Below, piece after piece: positions 24,102-36,896 of a stretch of 64,000 nucleotides of DNA. The stretch spans positions 16,115-80,114 of the forward strand of contig KB445791.1 of the NCBI GenBank assembly GCA_000320605.2, read 5' to 3'. This DNA comes from Gelatoporia subvermispora B (lineage: Eukaryota > Basidiomycota > Agaricomycetes > Polyporales > Gelatoporiaceae). Every line of letters begins with the position of its first letter. The stretch's first letter is position 1. The notes below the pieces were generated by a model, which was given only the letters and a program-made list of their open reading frames with translations, was not told the DNA's origin and ran no database searches. The translations under genes and the position numbers were made by a program.

Positions 24102-27100
24102 AAGGCACGCGCTTGTGGCGTCTCTCTTTCGGTTTGGCGCGTCACCTCCTCCCGACGCGAGGGTTCTCCAACATCTCACTGTCTGAGTGTCTAGCCGCAC
24201 CTCCTCTGCTTCACAATCCCGGGCGACCTGAGATTCGATTACCAACTGTCAGTCTGCTCTCAGCAGACCGCTTCTACTCTATGGCCGCCACCGACCGCTA
24301 CACGTCGTGATCTGGCCTACAACGACCACTGCACGCGATGTGTCGCATTGGACGCCCTGTCGGTCTTGATCAGGTATGTGCCTGCAATATATGAGCCTCA
24401 CAGTGCGTCTTGAACGTGTCAGCGTCATAGGCTCGGATTCGTCATCGCGCCTGGTCCGACGCGTCAGGCGCACTCATGCGCCGTAGCATAGCAAGTTCTC
24501 GCTACATCGGAGGCTCTCCCTCAGCCGGCTCTCAGCACCTGGACGTCCATTTCCTGAGTCTCCTGAGGCCACGACCGGGTCATCATGGCTTCGATGATGA
24601 TGTGCTCGATGGGCCCGCCAGCACTCGTCGCTCACGGCGGATACACTCGATGGATGGAACAGCTGGTGGGTGCTACGACATCGTAACAACGAGGTGAGAT
24701 TCTCGGCCCTGGTCGTCTGTACACTCCCCATTGACTATCGATGTTGCTCCACCCACAGAAAGATCTGACAATCGCCTTGCTCGCCTTCATACGCAAGCCT
24801 CTGGTTCCGTCTCGCAAACCTACATGGCAAGCACGGAAGCACTCCACGCGTCCCGGGGCTGGCGGAGACTATCACATCGATTTGCACGTACAAACACCCA
24901 GCACCCAGCGCTCAGCCTCAGAAGCAGGCACGGACCGGAACGGGCAAAGCACCCAACCTGACCAGCGTATGTGCGCTCACTCGCTGTATGCCGTCCATGT
25001 TGGATCTCATACTCTGCCAATCCCGGGGCGTTGCACAGCATCGCTCTTGAGTTGACCCTGAGGTGCTCGACGAGCACATAGACACGGACTGCTTGCGGCG
25101 CGCTCACCCGCCGAGACGACGTGTGCTACAAGTTGCCCCGCCACCTCCTTCAGACGCCGCGGATCTTACTCGAGCCAAGGTTTGTTCACTTCAAGACAAT
25201 GGCACAACGTCCTCGCTCACACTATCCAGTTTTTAAATCCACTATCAAGTATCAATTTTGCGTACTGCAAAGCTACTAAACCAGGTCCGATCTCAACGTC
25301 AGAGCGTGATCAAAAGAGGCCGTCGCCACGCTGCCCCTCGCGCGTCGAGGCGTACCAAGGAAAGGCGAGAAGGAGCTGCGCGCATAGGAGTCGGCGGTCT
25401 CGCGTGCGTGCGCCGTCGTGGCGTAAAACGTCGCGCTCTTCCCCGCGGACACGATCAAGAGCGCGATGCAGCCGCATTGCGATATCTAGTCTATTGCGAC
25501 CACTTCGTGCGATGGGTTGCATTTGACGCGATCTGGTGAGCTATCCATGAGCGCATTCGCAATATCTCTCAGCCTCAACGCCCGTCTTATGCAGGGACGC
25601 ATCCATCACATGGGCCCGTGGTCGCGCTTGCGTGCGGTGGAACCTGTTATGCTTGCTCAAGGCGTAGTGCTCCCTATTTCGAATGCTCGCCAGGTTGCAC
25701 CCTCTTAGCGACTGTCCGTGCCCACCCCCGATCTGATCACCGGTAGCTCGATTATGACGCTCTCGTCAATACAAGTCGCTCACGAGCCACGCCCAGTTGA
25801 GCAACAGCTCATACAGCTCGACGCCTAGCCTCCTAGAAACACCAAAACGCGACGCGTTTGCTCATGGGATCAACCATGGAGCGTCGCTCAGCCATAGGTG
25901 ATGAACTGGATCGCCGCTGTGGAACGCCGGTTGACGTGTATGCGGCGTTCAGGTGTTTTGTCGCAACGAGGCGTACACGAGGCATTCGAGGTTACCCTTT
26001 CTTGTATTTCTGTGTCTTTAGTACGAAATCGATGTATGTGTGCTGAGAACGAGGCGAGGAAGTACCAGAGCCATGTACTTCAAGTAAGAGAACTCGAGGA
26101 CACACCGAGGTTGGCAACACGACCAGCAATCGAGCATCGCGCAGACTATCAATATCCATAATTCAGGCCGCGAGCCTAAGGAAGAGGAACTCGTCGGCAT
26201 CAAGGTGATCACGAGCACGCTGCGTACTCAAGTCCCAGGAGGTTGTGTGCAACAGATTTATCCGCGGAAGCAAGACTGAAAGCGGGAGACACAACCATAC
26301 GAATATCCTCTAGCAACACTCACTCAATGTAAACTCTCTTCCTTCATACCCTATCATACCGTCTCGTGGATCTAACGGATGGCCGGCACCAGGGTCGAAG
26401 CTAGGACTGATAGAGCGTTGTCCGAAGGTTGAGTACTTTACCGTCCCATTGTGTCGGAAATGGCATATAAAGGCACGTAAAGTGAGCACAGAAACGCCCC
26501 TGAGCGTATTGCACAGCGTTGGCAGTGCGCATCGAGCTCGGGGCACTTCCGGGACTATTCCGAGTGCCGCGGAGGAGATTTCGAACCTATGAGCACCCAC
26601 GCTCGTGCCTTGACAGGTCTCGCCTTCAAGGCGCGCGCTTGCCATGGCGTCTCTCTCGTCCAACGCAGCGACTCGCCACTGTTCGACGTTTTCTGAGCCA
26701 GCATTTCTTGTGTAATCGATGTCTCACACCCTGAAGTTTCAGTCATATACCCTGGGCTCCACAGCTTATCCCGGCGCAGCTTGATGTCACGGACCGCCCA
26801 CCTGGTATTGGGCAACCACGTCTAGTCCCGGACCTCAAGGCCTCCTGGACTACCGTACGGTGCAATCTAGTCTACCGTGACCACTGCGCGCTATAGGTCG
26901 TATGTGACATCCACTGAGTGGCCCAGGTACGTATTTGCGATATCTCAGCCTCAACGCGCGTCTGATGCAAGGATGCATCTAATGCATGGGTCCGGACTTG
27001 CCCTTGGGCGTAGTGCAGCCTGTCCTGCTTGCTCAAGGCGTAGTGCTCGCTATCTCGAATGCCCTCAAGGTTTTACCCTCTCAGGGACTTTCCTTCCTCA

Positions 27101-29832
27101 CCCTCCGACCGGATCATCGGAAGCTCAATTATGGCGCGCTCGCCCCGCTCACCAGGGCATATCGCTCGAGACAGACTCGCCCGGTGGACCCAACAGCTCG
27201 TACAGCGCGACACCAAGGTTCTAAGGAGAATACGATGCTACGCATCCGCTCGCGGGATCCGCCATGAAGCATTTCAAAATCATACCCGATGAACTGAGTC
27301 ACTGCGGAATCGAGGTGAGATCGAAACCTTTCTCTGCCACGGGATCTTACCACCTGCGCGCATCCACCCCTCAGCAGGAGAATCTCAGAATTGTTGAATT
27401 TAATGGTACATACCATCTAGGCAAGCTCCATGGAGACTCGAGAAACCGACCAGTACTTAGCGGACTGGAACGGGACGAGTTCCAATCATATGGATTTCAT
27501 GTACGGCCGCTGTCCGGGCGCAACTTGTGTTTACGGGCCGCTAACTGATTCTCAGGAAACCGCCTCTACTCGTCGTCACCGATTGCTATTTGGCGGCATC
27601 TTGCCTATCACGACCATCGCAGGCGATGTGTCGAGGCTGAGAGATTTTTGGGACCTGGAAAGGTACGTGGCCGGGGTGTCTGAGTCCCCAAGCACGCCTT
27701 GAGCACGTGTCTACCAGCTTGAGCGTGCACATGCGTCGCACTGGACGCGATAGCGAATTTGCGACCATGACCATGCACCGTGTCGTGGTAAATATTCGGT
27801 ATCTCTGAGGCTCTCTCTCAGCTCTCTTTCAGCACTTCGCTAACCAGCCGTAGAAAGATTTTGACGGCATGACCCGATTATCACAAAATCGAAACTGCAG
27901 TGCTCAATAAGCCCGCCAGCACACGCCCCTTACGGTGGACACGTTCAGTAGACCAAGGTCCTAGCTTACTGATGAGCTTCCTAGGCTCATTAGATTACGC
28001 CAGCACATGATCAAGTGAATGACGGGTGTCTGTACCACACGCCAAGTGTGAGGATCACTATGAGCACCCGCTCGGGTCAGTGCGAGATCGATATGAGAGT
28101 TGCACCTTCCGTCTTCACACCCGTGGTTGAAACGGCAACTCGGTCTTCTGATGCAAGCTCGATTTTTATCTTCCGAGACTGCGTGGCATACATAAGACCA
28201 CTCCTCTAACCGAAACACGGTAAGTGAGCTCCTACGTCATCGGCTTGCACGTCCAATCAGCCGGTGCGAGGCCTTCACCTTGAGCGAGAATGACGAAGCG
28301 AGACACGCAAGAAATCAAACTGGACTAGCTGGTTAGCACCCGTCCGCTGTATGTTCACGATTTCAACCACGGTCCCGCGCTAACCCCGGTCATCGTACCG
28401 GATCACCAAAGATATGATTTCGGCACACTCAACATGCCCACGGACATATCGCGCACTAACACGATGTCTGCTACAGGGCGCCCTACCGCCTCTAGATCGC
28501 GGGTTTTGTCACCAAGGACCCTTCAACGAACACAGCAACGTGGCGCTCTCTCTCATAACATTAAGTCTCATGAGGTACCATCAAGCATCGAATTTACGGA
28601 TAGCAGCACAGCGACATCAGGTACGATCGCAATATCGGAGCATAGGGGCACCACTATTGCAAACGATCTCGAGCGCACACGCACACACTAAATATCATCA
28701 TAGGTACCCCACACGGAAGGTTTAAGTTCCAATTCTTCTCTATGCCCACGTTGTCCAGCCTCCCGCGAGTCTATCCGGGCCGCAGCTTCCTGCATCGAGA
28801 TGCCGTGGGATATATCGGGTCCATCGCATCGGTTTACAACTACGACTTCCCAGAATTTGCTGGTCACCCTCAGCGGCGGATGGCGCAACCCATGAACCCC
28901 GCGGTATACTACCTTGATGCGCTGCTCTCTGTGTGACGACAGATCGATTTGCAGCGTCAAATTTCCTTCGCCGCAGGCCCATGTCAAATCTGTAAGGGCT
29001 CTGATATTTCAAGTCGTGTCGAGCGCATGAGTTCGCACTGATTGAACTCGTAGGTATCCCACGCAGAAGCGTTAAGGTTCAATGCATCGCCTTGTCCATG
29101 CTGCATAGTCTCCCGCGAGCCTATCTGGGCCGTAGCTTCCAGCATCGAGGGGGCGCGGGCTCTATCGGCACCATCACATCGATTTCCAACTTCAACTTCC
29201 CGGAACTCACCCGCCACTCTCAGCGGCAAATAGCACCACACCTGATCCCCGCGGTATCTCGATTTGATCGCGTTGCCCCTGTGTCCTCGACGAATTGACT
29301 CACAGCAGCCTACACTTTCTGTCTATAAATCGATGTGGAATCTGGCGATGCCCTCCGCCGGACGCGCGGAATCCAAATACGATGTTCCTCGGAATACAGA
29401 CACTGTCGCCCCTTTCCGCCTCTGCACAGCCCGCCAACACTGTATGTATGTGACTGGCAACAGGTGGCCTGTGTCCAGAGCTACGAGACTGGTAGGCTAT
29501 TTTTGGGTGCCGAGGTCAATGTCTGTTTGATCGTGTATTGTGTACCTATATGCGCCTTTGCAGAGCAAAGATCGATACGCAAACTTGTTGAGTCGTTCGC
29601 CCCGATTGGCCGATATTGTCTCGGCAGAGATGACCCGACGAGAGATTGAGACGCCGCAGGGGACGCGTACTGTAGGTTGATAAGGTTCATACATCGAAGC
29701 AGGATGCGGGTACAGCATTGTCAGGAGGCAGGCAGTGCCCGAACAGCCTTCCACACCTTAGCATGGTGCGAGCTATAAACCAGGGTTCCCTGTATCGGAA
29801 TAAGCACGACTCCCTGCTGCCACCTCTACCAC
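24102..29832. repeat. F-box array modules between copies 4 and 5
   Basis: A mosaic of array modules. Pieces are related to 17,150-17,700 (at 24,110-24,700), to the type B upstream module (24,730-25,070), to the 10,380-11,230 module twice (about 25,500-25,730 and 26,400-27,250), and to the pre-type A module. The pre-type A module is locally duplicated here: about 28,690-28,940 and 29,040-29,290 are two diverged tandem copies. TATAAAC lies at 29,774-29,780 before copy 5. No confident gene is called. Confidence 0.55.
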
Positions 29833-31415
29833 ATGTCTCAGACGAGTACATCTACCACTTTCATGTCTACTTCCTTGAAGTCACGCAGGACCTCAATGCG
29901 CCGGTCGGAGTTGAACGATAGTGAGGGGTACGATCCGAGCAACAGCGGGAAATACGAAACGTACGACAGCGACGAACACGAATCGGACGAGAGCGGAGAA
30001 TATGTGTCGTGCGATGGCGAAGAGTTCGGTTCAGTGGAGCGGGCAGATTATGACTTGGAGGATGAGCCCAGTAAAGAGTGCGCACATCTATAGGAGTGTT
30101 GGACCGAGGAACTTGCTAAGTTGGTTGCAGTGTGCGCGTGCAGCCGCTTTCACGAGGTAGCCTGCCAGTCGAGCTCTGGGACAGGATTCTCAAGATTGTG
30201 GACGATGGCCGAGCTCTGCTGGCGGCCGGGTGCACCTGCAAGGCCTTGCGCGACATTGTCGAAGAGATCGTTCGAAAACGGCGTTGGATCCAGGTGTTTG
30301 ATATTGCATCTGACCCTACGCGTGGCTACTTCATGCATTGGGCTCAAGTCGACGTTGCTCAATTTCCAGCATGGATATCAACATACGACATGAAGAGCTT
30401 GCGTTTTCGGTACATGTGGATTCAGGGTAAAAGTTCAGCGGAATTTCTGGCGCTGCGTCCTCCGATGAGATGCGCACTCTCGTTGCTCACGTTGGTCACC
30501 ACGTTGATCCTGAATAACACCCACTTCTTGTCGTTCTCCGAGTTTGCTCGATTTGTCTGCGCCCTTTCCAACTTGGTCACATTGCAGCTGTGCGCTGTCA
30601 CTGTGGATGACAGGGGCAGCTCCACGCTGCAGGGCGCCTGTTTCGCTCGCGATCTGCACCTCAAGTGGCTTCAGGTACGTCCCTGCTTCTCTCCGACTTC
30701 GCTGTGTGTCACTCACTCGCCGTCTGCCCGCCAGATCTATGCCTGCGCATTTGGCGAGTCGCACCCGATCTGGAATCTGCTCACGGCTCCGTCGCTGTCC
30801 GACTCCCTCAAGCACATCGACGCCAGGTCTACTGCCAGCGATCCGCTACAAGCCCTGCAAGAAATGATCGTCCCTTCGGTGGAGTTTCTATCTGAAAACT
30901 TGGCAGGGTTGGTCGAACTGCTGTTCAGGGCCCGGTATCCGCCCTGTGACCTCCGCAGTACGGTCTGCCGCAACGCACTCTCTCGCAGTTCTGCTGGCCG
31001 TATCACAGCCATCAAGATCGACTATGGCTGCGAGCATTCTCCACCCCATCTCAATGACTGGAGATCACTGTTCTGTGTCTTGGATGACACTGTCACGGCC
31101 GGCGAGTTCAGCTGTCTGAGGACTATCTCTGTATCCTTTTCGGCGAACCATCCATTCGACGTCGATTCCGTGCGCACGCTGCTCAGCTCGCAGTCGCACT
31201 CATCTAAATGGACGGCGGCATTCACCATGTCAAGCATGGTGTTTCAACCCGAGAGTGTCGATGAACCCCACTCCGTCAGGGAAGAAGGGTCGGAGAAGAC
31301 AGAGGTAGCTGCCGTGGAATGTACAGAGGGGATCACTCTTTGTATTGTCATGGGCGATCTGTACCAATTGTTACAGAGGGCGACTGTTAGGTACACGCGT
31401 CGCCAAAGCCCGTGA
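29833..31415 (+). CDS. F-box/LRR-like protein, array copy 5 (type A)
   Basis: Exons 29,833-30,077 and 30,131-31,415 flank a 53-bp intron with the same GTGCGC donor and TTGCAG acceptor as copy 1, giving about 509 residues. The leader starts MSQTSTSTTFMSTSLKSR; the internal ATG at 29,863 is an alternative start matching copy 3. The leader is strongly acidic (ESDESGEY, GEEFGSVERADYDLEDEPS). The F-box is LPVELWDRILKIVDDGRALL and GCTCKALRDIV, followed by the LRR-like body and TRRQSP. It is open throughout and is among the best candidates for a working gene. The adaptor role in ubiquitination is inferred. Confidence 0.82.
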
Positions 31416-34122
31416 CGATGTGCAACGATTGTTCTGCTCCTCTGCCACGCCTGGTTTTCTGGACCTTTTCCTCGCCACCAACCATCTTCCGTATGTACAT
31501 CCCTGGGCGGCCAGTGCAATCCACCATCGTACCAACAGTCTCATTCATTACTTCCTCGCACCACCGCACCCCTCGCTCATCCGTTACGGCAACCCTGATC
31601 ACTCCATATCCAATCTCCATTCCCCTAGCTCATTCTCGAAGGTGGTACCGTAGTATACACACGGACGCAACGAGAATACACCGTACCGAGAGTGCCCAAG
31701 ATCCGTTTCCCGCATCCGTGTGAGTTGACTGGTGATCTGCAGTCCGAGGTTGAGCTTTGAATACACCCTGATCGCTCGGCATTCGAACAGCGACGACAGC
31801 TGCTCGGGATCGAATTATGGATGCGAAAGAACCTTGTGCGCGTTTTCCCTGTGTCTCGGAGCACACGGGGTCAGCACCGGAAACCTTCATATGTAGCTCG
31901 TGTCTGGAGTACATGCATTCTACAAGGTGGATCATACTGTGCTCGTAACTCACTTGGGAGGTGTCGGTGGCAATCGAATGCCATGGGATGCGACGACGCA
32001 CCTCGTCTCCGTTTGGTGGGTTCCCATCTTACTGTGTTCGTTGTTCCGGAACCGCTACAGACCTTGCAAAAATGGATTCTGTCCTGGCTAATGTCAAGTC
32101 GCTGCGTCGACTTGCGGCGTGGATCCTGTACCAATTGAGCGCGGAATGACTACGGACATAAATACTAAGTGAAAGCTAAGAAACCGAACATTGTCACCTC
32201 GAGCTCCACGCGATCTGCTCGGTATATTTCCGACGTGCATACCGGATAGCGCTCCTGTCCTTCTTCTATTGTTGTAGACAGTCGTACCATGTGACCGAAT
32301 ACGGATGAAACGGGTACCGCTACATCATCCTACACCAGATGTTCCAACGACAAAGCTGAAACGGTGTCGATGATGGTCGTATGCGGAACCATCGAGAGAC
32401 GGCATGTGAAGCTTGCAATTATGACTGTCAAAAATGAAGCGCAGACATGTCAAACAAACGTCGAACCTACCAAGCAGGGATGGATGATCAGCACTCGAGA
32501 AGACCGCCAGGTGTATAGAGGACCCGTGAACGTGAAGGAGGGAGCTGTGATCGATGTTTGTCAGCTCACCTGAAAAACGCACTCAATAACTCAAGCGTAC
32601 ATATAACCCACCCAAACTCCCTTTGTCGGGCCACCAGCACTCGCTGTGCCTGGACTTGCTCACAGTGCTAAAGACTCAGGTATCTGCTTTGGCGACCGGG
32701 AGTCTAAAGGACGAAGAATGGGTCGGCATCAGGGTGACCTCAAGCATACTGCGTACCGGGTACGGGGGGCCGCGCACTGCATGTGGTAAATTTTAGTCAA
32801 TGTACCTCCTCTTCCATACCCTGAGTCGTGGAGCTAGCAATAGGCCGCCCCAGAGTGGAATAAAGGACTGACAGGCCGTTGTCCGAAGATTGAGTACCCC
32901 ATCTCGTCGTGTTAGAGTGCAATGCAAAGACACGGAAATGGGACACAGAAACCCCCCGAGCGGATTGCACAGCGTTGGCAGCGCGCGTCGAGCTCGGGGC
33001 ACTGCCGGGACCACTCCGAATCTCGCGGACGAGATTTCGAACATACGAGCGCCCACGCTCGTGCCTTGACAGGTCTCGACCTCATAGGCAAAGCGCGTGC
33101 TTGTGCAATGCAACAACCCGCCACTGTGCGACCTTTTCTGAGCCAGCAATGCTTGTATCTCCGATGTCATACTACCTGCATTTTCATCCATATACTCTGG
33201 GCTCCATAGCCTAGCCCGGTGCACATTTTCATCACGGACCACCGACCTGGTCTCGGGCAACCACGTATAGTCCCGAATCTCAAGGCCTCATCGACTATTT
33301 TACCGTGCAATTTCGCCTGCCGTGACTACTGCGCACGATGGGTCGTATGTGAAGTGAACCGGAGGCCTATCCAGGTACGTGTCCGCGATATCTCAGCCTC
33401 AATGCATGTCTGATGCAGGTATGCATCTAATGCATGGGCCGGGACTTGCCCTTGTGCGCGGTGCAGCCCGTCATGCTCGCTATAGGTGTAGTGCTCGCTG
33501 ACTGGAGTGCCCTCAAGGTTCCACCCTCTCAGGAGCTATCCTTCCACACCCCGATCATATCATTGGAAGCTCGATCATGGTGCGCTCCGCGCGCTTGCCA
33601 GGGCATATCGCTCGCAACACATACGCCCGGTGGAGCAACAGCTCGGACAGTTTGACACCGAGCCTCTTAGGGGGTCAAGATGCCACTTGTTTGCTCGTTG
33701 AATCGGCTGTGAAGCATCGCTGTGTTGTACCCAATGAACTGCGTTGCGGGGGAATCGAGGTGAGATCAAAACCTTTCTTTGCCATGGGATCTCACCACAT
33801 GCGCGCGTCCACACCTCAGCAGGAGAATCCAAGAATAATCCACGTTGAATATATATAACATCCCTCCAAGCGGTATGGGGAGGACCACGAACAAAGCGGG
33901 ACGACTTGCATTCGATTACGACCGCTAGTCTGGGGCGACTTGTGTTTACGGATTGCCAAACGGGTTTCAGGAGACCGCGTCCACCCTGTGGTCGTCGCCA
34001 ATTGTTATACAGCGGTAGTAGGCCGACCACGGCCATCGCGGGCAACGTGTCGAGTTTGAGCCGTGTTGAGGGTCTAGTTAGGTACGTGACCGGGATGTCT
34101 GAGTTTCAAAGCCCGTCTTGAA
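31416..34122. repeat. F-box array modules between copy 5 and the Copia element
   Basis: The post-F-box module is followed by segments shared with 9,600-11,230 and 43,900-45,600. An open stretch at 33,434-33,655 repeats the peptide-like pattern seen at 25,605 and 26,986 (see findings). No confident gene is called. The left flank of the retrotransposon ends with GATGT at 34,123-34,127. Confidence 0.55.
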
Positions 34123-34127
34123 GATGT

Positions 34128-34386
34128 TGTTGTAGAAATCAACAAATACGGTAATCTTTCGCGTACCGTAGCTTAGATAATCAGGGCGCCTAGCGCACGC
34201 GTCCATACGAGTCGACGTATGTTCGACTTCCCTCAGTCTCGTATCCCGAGCTGAGGGTAAGTCCATAGTCTATCTACTGTAACTACGTACTTACAGCATA
34301 CCTAGGCAAATCCCTAGGTATAGTATTCTCAATACAACCTAGTCTCGTATCCCGAGCTGAGGGCAAATCCCTAGCCGGTTTCTACA
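34128..34386 (+). repeat. Left LTR, 259 bp
   Basis: It runs from TGTTGTAGAAATC to GGTTTCTACA. It contains the word TCTCGTATCCCGAGCTGAGGG twice, the first with CCCTCAG before it, so it can fold. It differs from the right LTR only at CAAATCCC versus CATATCCC. Confidence 0.95.
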
Positions 34387-34399
34387 GGTTATGAGCCCC
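34387..34399 (+). promoter_or_regulatory. Primer binding site resembling the initiator tRNA-Met anticodon arm
   Basis: GGTTATGAGCCCC directly follows the left LTR. Its reverse complement, GGGGCTCATAACC, matches the anticodon stem-loop of eukaryotic initiator tRNA-Met, not the usual 3' CCA end. Drosophila copia and yeast Ty5 are known to prime from an internally cut initiator tRNA in this way. Use here is inferred from position and sequence. Confidence 0.7.
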
Positions 34400-34452
34400 G
34401 AGTGCCGCTACCAATAGGACACTCGGAACCGTTATCACACGATCGACAGGCC

Positions 34453-36608
34453 ATGTCAAAGCCCGAGTCAGCATCGACCTTGACACGGGAACGACGCCAC
34501 ACGATGCACGGACAGTCGGATACGACGCCGCGAGACACGTCTGGTACAGACAGCCGCCAACACCACGCGGGCGCTGACGCAAACACCGCGCACGGCTCAC
34601 CGTTTATCGGGAGACTGAATCCGGCGAAATTCCCCGAGATCAACGTCCCCGACGTCACATTGACGCATCCGGGAGCAACCCCGCATTACGACTACCTCCA
34701 CGGGCAGAACCCGTACTCGAGCCGACATCCCTCTATGACTCCGGGAGTCGAGCCACACGAATCGCGGAGCGCGCGCGCAGACCCGCGCCCGAGCGTTGCC
34801 TCCCGGAACCGCAAGTATGCTTCGGATTCTGACAACGAGGACGACAGCTCTGTCCACTGGACTCTCCGCAGGTCTATACGACCAACTAGCTTCACCAACC
34901 TGATCGGACGACTGCCGAATCATCTCACGGCAGAGAACTATGTCTCTTGGGCGACAATGATCCGATCGACCCTCCAGACTGTCGAACTGTTCGAATACTG
35001 CTCTGGCGACTGCCCTGAACCACTAACCGCGATGGACGGCATATCGCTATCTCAGTGTCTCCGACGTTGGCAGAAAGCGGACGCACTCGTCCGAACCATC
35101 CTGACTACCAGCATGACCGACACAGCCGCCAAGCAACTCGGACATCTCCCGAGTGCCTCCAAGATGTGGCGAGAAGCCAAGAAGCTCTTTGCTGGATCGA
35201 CGCTTACGGATTTCACCTTGCTGATCACCCAGCTTGTCTCGACGAAATACGTCGTGGGCGAAGACATATCCGAACACCTTTTCAAGATGAAAGGATACCG
35301 ACGCGATCTCATCATGATGGACCGCGACATTCCCGACGACCTCTTCGCGGCATTCCTCCGCATATCGATGCCACCAGAATGGAACTACGTCTTCTCTGGG
35401 CTACCCTCCCGCTACTCTACGACCGATGTTGAACACCGCATCCTGGATGAATATGGTATCCAGCAGAACCAGAAGGCAACAGCAACAGCATACGCCGCCT
35501 CCCAGAACTTGTCAGGCAAGAAACCTCGATCGAGACATGAGCCGAAACCAGGCGAGCCAGTCTGCAGCAACTGCAAGGCGATAGGTCACTTTATCAAGGA
35601 CTGCTGGAGCCGAGGGGGTGGAGCCGAAGGCAAGAAGCCTCGCAAGAAGGACAAGCCGAAGAAGAAAGACGATTCAGATTCCGACGACTCGAGAAGCACG
35701 AAGAGCAAACGGAAGCAGAAGGCGAACATTGCGAAATCACGCAGCGATTCAAGTTCGTTATACTCATTCCTTCTGACGACACGTACATCATCCCGATCCA
35801 AATGGATTCTCGACGGCGGATCCACGACGCACATCTGTCGGGACCGTACCGCATTCACCACATTCAAGCCCTCCCGCGACACAATCAGCAGCATCATCGA
35901 GGATGCGCGACCGCTGCAAGTGCATGGACGAGGCGACATCCGGATCTCGTGCCCCATCGACGGCCACGAAGACCGCATCTTCACACTCTGGGATGTATCG
36001 TACTGCCCGAACGCCCGCGACAACCTTATATCCGAGTCTCGCATGGATCTCCGCGGACTCGTCATCACGAAGCACAACGGCACCGTGACAATCGCGAGCA
36101 CAACCAAAGAAGTACTGATGCGCGCGCGACTCGTCGACGGGCTGTATGAGCTCGACGGCAGCACCTTGCGTAAGCCGCTGACAGAACCGGCGCTGCACAC
36201 AGCCCATCTCGGGCAGATCCCCGAGGATCCCGCTTCGGACACCGAGTCGCACCAGACTGCTCCGAGCGAGGGGGTGAGACAAACCTCGATTTCTACCACT
36301 CGGAGCTACGCTGATAGCGTACGCCTCAACGCCGCGCGCGCAAGAACGACGCCGGCGACCTCAACCACCTCATCCGCCTCCGAGGCAACAACCGCCGCGA
36401 GCGAGCGCCAAACGCGCCAACGCGCAGCTCCCCCTCCTATCCCTCACGCCTCACGGCCGAGCACGCCTGACTACGGGTCTCGCGAGTCGATCGCTAACGC
36501 GTCGATTCACAGCGAGGCACCATTGTTGAGCGGACGCGCAGCCACTCCACCTCAACCGCACACCCGCGTCCACGTTGACGCCCACACTCCTTCCATATCC
36601 AGCCACTA
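34453..36608 (+). CDS. Copia Gag-protease-like protein, 3' end split by pogo insertion
   Basis: The frame is open from ATG 34,453 (MSKPESASTL) to the pogo insertion. Residues of about 150-330 resemble the Copia-type gag domain. A CCHC zinc knuckle (CSNCKAIGHFIKDC) starts at about residue 371. A basic Lys/Ser/Asp-rich stretch follows, then a protease-like segment with WILDGGSTTH (Asp at about 454). The usual Copia protease active site is D-S/T-G, so DGG is a departure. A low-complexity Ser/Thr/Ala tail follows. Across the transposon the frame resumes at 39,606 and stops at 39,762, immediately before the polypurine tract, so the uninterrupted protein would be about 770 residues. As assembled, translation now runs a short way into the transposon and stops at 36,702. 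Confidence 0.85.
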
Positions 36609-36634
36609 CAGTTTTATACCGGCCGGTGGGACAC
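36609..36634 (+). repeat. pogo left terminal inverted repeat
   Basis: 26 bp, an exact inverted match to 39,578-39,603. Counting the TA duplication the match is 28 bp. Confidence 0.95.
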
Positions 36635-36896
36635 CAAAATCTCTTGCGATGAATATACTGCGGTGCATCCACATTTTCGACATAAAATTTACATCTATAT
36701 AATCTACAGAATAAGTACTATACATCCATGCTATTTTGGAGCCCGGAAGTGCGCCTCAGCACATGGGAAAAGCCAATCAGTCAGGATTTCCGTTATCAGT
36801 CGAATAACGGCCGGTGGGACGGTGTCACATCGCACAGCCGCAGTCCAGATTTGGCATTCCGCTTAGATAAGTTCGTACAAGCGCCCGAACCCGCGA

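Noticed and set aside
35586..36299. 237-codon minus-strand ORF
   Set aside because: Antisense shadow of the Copia Gag-protease frame.
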